From: Bacteroidota bacterium
Lineage (GTDB): Bacteria > Bacteroidota > Bacteroidia > Bacteroidales > VadinHA17
Assembly: GCA_030611395.1 (NCBI GenBank)
Contig: JAUWPX010000043.1
Span: 1 to 8,517 of the forward strand
Length of the DNA stretch: 8,517 bases
Direction: 5' to 3'
The position numbers and the translations under genes were made by a program. Under the pieces are notes generated by a model. The model was given only the letters and a program-made list of their open reading frames with translations. It made no database searches and was not told where the DNA came from. Positions 5,431 through 8,517 of this stretch are shown here, piece by piece. Numbering within the stretch: the stretch's first letter is position 1; each line of letters begins with the position of its first letter.

Positions 5431-7029
5431 ATGATTTACGATTATATTGTAATTGGTTCCGGTTTTGGGGGAAGTGTTTCGTCATTGAGACTGGCTGAAA
5501 AAGGATATTCAGTATTGACCATTGAGAAAGGTAGGAGATACAGAAATGAAGATTTTCCTAAAACAAACTGGAATTTGCCAAAATTTCTATGGTATCCCCG
5601 GATAGGGATGTGTGGTTTTCAGAAACTAACCTTTTTTTCTGAGGCAAGCATACTTAGTGGTGTGGGAGTTGGAGGTGGTAGTCTTGTTTATGCCAACACA
5701 CTGGTTAAACCCCAGGATGAATTTTTTCAAAATCCTTCATGGTCAGAGTTTAAAGATTGGAAAAAAATTCTTGAGCCGTATTATAAAATAGCAGGTTTTA
5801 TGCTGGGAAGAACCCAATATGATAAACTGAACTATGAAGATGATATTCTAAAAGAAGTAGCAAAAGATTTTAACCGGGAAGACACTTTTGAAGCAGTTCA
5901 TGTTGGAGTGTATTTTGGTGATAAGGAAAATGAAATTGATCCCTATTTTAACGGCCAGGGTCCGAAAAGAAAAGGATGTACCGAATGTGCAGGCTGTATG
6001 GTCGGGTGCAGGGATAATGCAAAAAATTCTCTTGATAAGAACTACCTCTATTTTGCTGAGAAAATGGGTGTTGACGTTCTGGCTGAAACGGAGGTTGAAA
6101 AAATTATTTATAAAGATAATTTATATCATATTTTCACGCGTTCAGGCACTTCTTTATTTAGGGGAAAAGCAAAAGTTTACAGATCAAAAGGAGTTGTTGT
6201 TTCAGGCGGACCACTTGGTACTTTAGACCTGTTATTAAAACAGAAGTACAAGTATAAAACCCTGCCGGCTATTTCTGAAAAACTCGGATACGAATTACGC
6301 ACAAACTCACAGACATTATGTGCTGTTTCGGGGGCAAAAGAGAAACTTAATAACGGCGTTGCAATCACTTCGGTTTTTAATCCCGATAATCGTACACATG
6401 TTGAGATTGTCAAATATCCGGATAAATCGAATGCAATGAAATGGTTTTTTACCCTTTCAGCAGAAGGGAATACAAACCCCCTGATAAGAGTTTTCAGGTT
6501 GTTATATAAAACACTTACACATCCTCTGCAATTTTTTAAAACTGTTTTTAATTTCAACTGGTCTGCAAACCTTGTAATATTTCTGGTTATGCAAACAATC
6601 GATAGTTCTATGGAGATGATATGGAAGAGAAATATATTTGGAGGAAGTATGAAAATAAGAAACAGGGGTGACAAAAAGGTTCCTGCATATATTGCCCAGG
6701 GGCAGAAAGTTATGGAAAATTACGCGGAAAAAGTGCATGGAATTCCACAGAATATAGTACTGGAGATATTTTTAAACCGGCCAACCACAGCACATATTAT
6801 TGGGGGATGTCCTATGTCACACTCGGTTGAATCAGGGGTGGTTAACGAAAAATTAGAAGTTCATGGGTATAAAAACATGTATATTATTGATGGTTCGGTA
6901 ATCCAGGGAAACCTTGGCAGCAATCCTGCATATACAATCACCGCGATAGCTGAATACGCCATGGATCAAATTCCCGAAAAGCCTGGAAATAAAACAGTTT
7001 CGGTACTGGAACAAATGAAAAGTAAATAA
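5431..7029 (+). CDS. GMC-family FAD-dependent oxidoreductase, cholesterol-oxidase-like (ChoD type)
   Basis: The 532-residue flavoprotein starts with the FAD dinucleotide-binding motif IGSGFGGS (8-15) and E32 at the end of the second strand; GVGVGGGSLVYAN (77-89) is a second flavin contact. The C-terminal substrate half has HIIGGCP (455-461) and DGSVIQGNLGSNPAYTITAIAE (487-508). By comparison with cholesterol oxidase, H455 and N498 are the likely active-site pair. The family oxidises alcohols, including sterols and long-chain alcohols, to carbonyls. Residues 183-193 hold C-x2-C-x2-C-x3-C, a ferredoxin-like pattern that bacterial members of this branch tend to share. Residues ~350-392 are amphipathic to hydrophobic and may touch the membrane. 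There is no signal peptide, and the FAD motif begins at residue 8, which fixes the start; an A-rich TAAATAAA leader precedes it. An aldehyde dehydrogenase follows after 11 bases. The exact substrate cannot be told; true cholesterol oxidase activity is not implied. Confidence 0.9.
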   Translation: MIYDYIVIGSGFGGSVSSLRLAEKGYSVLTIEKGRRYRNEDFPKTNWNLPKFLWYPRIGMCGFQKLTFFSEASILSGVGVGGGSLVYANTLVKPQDEFFQNPSWSEFKDWKKILEPYYKIAGFMLGRTQYDKLNYEDDILKEVAKDFNREDTFEAVHVGVYFGDKENEIDPYFNGQGPKRKGCTECAGCMVGCRDNAKNSLDKNYLYFAEKMGVDVLAETEVEKIIYKDNLYHIFTRSGTSLFRGKAKVYRSKGVVVSGGPLGTLDLLLKQKYKYKTLPAISEKLGYELRTNSQTLCAVSGAKEKLNNGVAITSVFNPDNRTHVEIVKYPDKSNAMKWFFTLSAEGNTNPLIRVFRLLYKTLTHPLQFFKTVFNFNWSANLVIFLVMQTIDSSMEMIWKRNIFGGSMKIRNRGDKKVPAYIAQGQKVMENYAEKVHGIPQNIVLEIFLNRPTTAHIIGGCPMSHSVESGVVNEKLEVHGYKNMYIIDGSVIQGNLGSNPAYTITAIAEYAMDQIPEKPGNKTVSVLEQMKSK

Positions 7030-7040
7030 TCAATAGTAAA

Positions 7041-8417
7041 ATGGAAGCTTCAGAAATACAATCATTAATTGAAAATCAAAGGAAATTTTTCCTGACCCAG
7101 GAAACAAAAAACATTGATTTTAGAATTCAGAATCTTAAAAAATTACTGAAAACCGTACAAGCTTATGAAAAACGTATATGTAAAGCATTATACCTTGATT
7201 TACATAAGCCGGAACTTGAAGCATATACGGAAGTGGGTCTTGTTCTTCAGGAATTAAAATTACATATCAGGAAACTTAAAAAATGGGCTAAACCCAAAAG
7301 AGTCAGGACACCATTGGTCCACTTTATATCAAAAAGCTATTTTTTTCCTGAACCATACGGGAATGTATTGATCTTTTCTCCATGGAACTATCCTTTCCAG
7401 TTATTGATGATTCCTCTTATAGGTGCAATGTCGGCAGGGAATTGTGCTTTGTTAAAAGCCTCACGAAGAGCGCCTCATACAGCTGATGTAATAAACGAAA
7501 TTATAAACTCAAATTTTGATCCCGGCTATGTTACACTCTTAAAGGGAGGCAATGAAGTAAACCGGGTGCTTCTTGAGTCAAAATTAGATTATATCTTTTT
7601 TACGGGAAGTGTTAATGTAGGAAAAAAGATTATGGAAGCCGCCTCGAAAAATCTTACTCCGGTTTCTCTTGAACTGGGTGGGAAAAATCCATGTATTGTA
7701 TGTAAAGATGCTGATATTGATCTGGCTGCGAAAAGAATTACCTGGAGTAAATTCTATAATGCAGGACAAACATGTATTGCCCCCGATTATTTATTGGTGC
7801 AAAAGGAGATTAAGGAAAAATTGCTTAATAAAATTACACATTTTATAACTGAATTCTATGGGAAAGAACCTTCAGAAAGCCCGGACTATCCTGGAATAAT
7901 TAATGCAGCCAATGTTGAAAGATTAGAGGGATTAATGGGATCAGGAAATATTATTTGCGGAGGGAATACTAATGTCTCAGAAAACTATGTTGCACCGACA
8001 CTTATCGATAACGTGAAACCCGGAGATCTGATTATGCAGGAAGAAATTTTCGGACCTGTTTTACCTGTTATTGAATACAACAATATTGATGAAATATTCC
8101 CACTGATAAATAATAACCCCAAACCGCTATCATTGTATATCTTCTCGAAAAGCCGGAAACTCCAAAAAGATATTCTTAGTAAAACCTCTTCGGGTAACGG
8201 TGCAATAAACGATGCTATTATACAGTTCAGTAATTCAAATTTACCCTTTGGAGGAGTTGGTGAAAGCGGGATGGGAAGGTATCATGGAAAAAGCACATTT
8301 GACACTTTTTCTAACTTCAGGGCTATCATGAAAAAATCAAATCTTCTTGATATTTCCCTCAGGTATCCTCCCTATACAAAAAGGAAAACCAAAATTGTTA
8401 AAAAATTCCTTGGTTAA
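7041..8417 (+). CDS. NAD(P)-dependent aldehyde dehydrogenase, class 3 (ALDH3) type
   Basis: The 458-residue enzyme oxidises aldehydes to acids. Key residues are in place: N116 in SPWNYPF, K139 in CALLKAS (cofactor binding), the FTGS turn (187-190), the general base E211 in LELGGKNP, the catalytic C245 in GQTCIAPDY, and E335 in EEIFGPV. The ~455-residue length, the missing N-terminal extension and the tail (RYPPYTKRKTKIVKKFLG) fit the ALDH3 / fatty-aldehyde group rather than the ~490-residue class 1/2 enzymes. The basic, amphipathic tail might help it sit near membranes. It starts 11 bases after the GMC gene's stop, so the two form an operon in which it could take the aldehyde made by its partner. 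The substrate is inferred only from this pairing. Start at 7041 preceded by AATAGTAAA; no Shine-Dalgarno. Confidence 0.95.
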   Translation: MEASEIQSLIENQRKFFLTQETKNIDFRIQNLKKLLKTVQAYEKRICKALYLDLHKPELEAYTEVGLVLQELKLHIRKLKKWAKPKRVRTPLVHFISKSYFFPEPYGNVLIFSPWNYPFQLLMIPLIGAMSAGNCALLKASRRAPHTADVINEIINSNFDPGYVTLLKGGNEVNRVLLESKLDYIFFTGSVNVGKKIMEAASKNLTPVSLELGGKNPCIVCKDADIDLAAKRITWSKFYNAGQTCIAPDYLLVQKEIKEKLLNKITHFITEFYGKEPSESPDYPGIINAANVERLEGLMGSGNIICGGNTNVSENYVAPTLIDNVKPGDLIMQEEIFGPVLPVIEYNNIDEIFPLINNNPKPLSLYIFSKSRKLQKDILSKTSSGNGAINDAIIQFSNSNLPFGGVGESGMGRYHGKSTFDTFSNFRAIMKKSNLLDISLRYPPYTKRKTKIVKKFLG

Positions 8418-8418
8418 C

Positions 8419-8451
8419 CTGGTGAAATTAATTCAAGTTGCTAATTACCAG
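8419..8451 (+). terminator. Possible weak hairpin terminator after the aldehyde dehydrogenase gene
   Basis: CTGGT (8419-8423) pairs with ACCAG (8447-8451), and AATTA (8426-8430) with TAATT (8442-8446), leaving a GA bulge and an 11-base loop. It begins two bases after the stop codon. It is followed by only moderately T-rich sequence, with no clean U-tract, so termination is uncertain. Confidence 0.35.
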
Positions 8452-8517
8452 AATGTTTAATTGTTATATATTTCTTATTTTTCCTCATTACTTTTCTTCC
8501 AGGTTTTCCATAGAAAG

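Noticed and set aside
6177..6674. 165-codon minus-strand ORF inside the GMC gene
   Set aside because: It is antisense to a flavoprotein with clear motifs throughout and shows no family features of its own.
8488..8517. Possible C-terminal end of a minus-strand gene (reads ...SMENLEEK, then TAA at 8490-8488)
   Set aside because: Only nine codons are visible before the window edge; this is too short to support, although a convergent gene there would be reasonable.

Overview
The window looks like chromosomal DNA of an anaerobic or microaerophilic member of the Bacteroidota, probably the Bacteroidales/Marinilabiliales side. The base composition is AT-rich. Gene starts are preceded by A-rich leaders rather than Shine-Dalgarno sequences, several intergenic regions hold the phylum's TAnnTTTG -7 promoter element, and the proteins have a Bacteroidota flavour. 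The strict-anaerobe class of hybrid-cluster protein supports an anaerobic lifestyle. The assignment is inference; no rRNA or marker gene is present.

Layout. (1) 1-1011, + strand: the 3' part of an outer-membrane beta-barrel (porin-like) gene whose 5' end lies outside the window. (2) 1215-2359, - strand: a two-gene toxin-antitoxin module. A HTH plus Panacea-domain (SocA-like/DUF4065) antitoxin comes first and a RelE/HigB-like toxin follows with a 4-base ATGA overlap; a recognisable promoter lies upstream. (3) 2540-3301, + strand: gene debris. An intact short ORF fuses the first ~80 residues of an HlyD-type periplasmic adaptor to the last ~55 residues of a sensor histidine kinase. It is followed by a second, 96% identical copy of the tail of the porin gene and then a further open stretch of unknown origin. 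The two porin tails are direct repeats ~2.27 kb apart that bracket the toxin-antitoxin module. (4) 3302-5012, - strand: hcp (hybrid-cluster protein / hydroxylamine reductase) with a strong rho-independent terminator. (5) 5013-5430: a divergent regulatory region with a perfect 10+4+10 palindrome of Crp/Fnr type, about 40 bases upstream of the predicted hcp start point. (6) 5431-8417, + strand: a two-gene operon of a GMC-family (cholesterol-oxidase-like) flavoprotein and a class-3-type aldehyde dehydrogenase.

How the genes fit together. The last pair could carry out consecutive steps, alcohol to aldehyde to acid, on a lipophilic alcohol; the substrate is not determined by the sequence. Hcp is a nitrosative-stress/NO-detoxification enzyme, and the palindrome upstream is what an HcpR-like Crp/Fnr regulator would bind. 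The adaptor-kinase fusion is best explained by deletion of most of an efflux operon together with its two-component genes, leaving its two ends joined in frame. No wholly new system was identified. The most unusual points are the fused remnant, the repeat-bracketed Panacea toxin-antitoxin module, and a ferredoxin-like four-cysteine motif inside the GMC flavoprotein.
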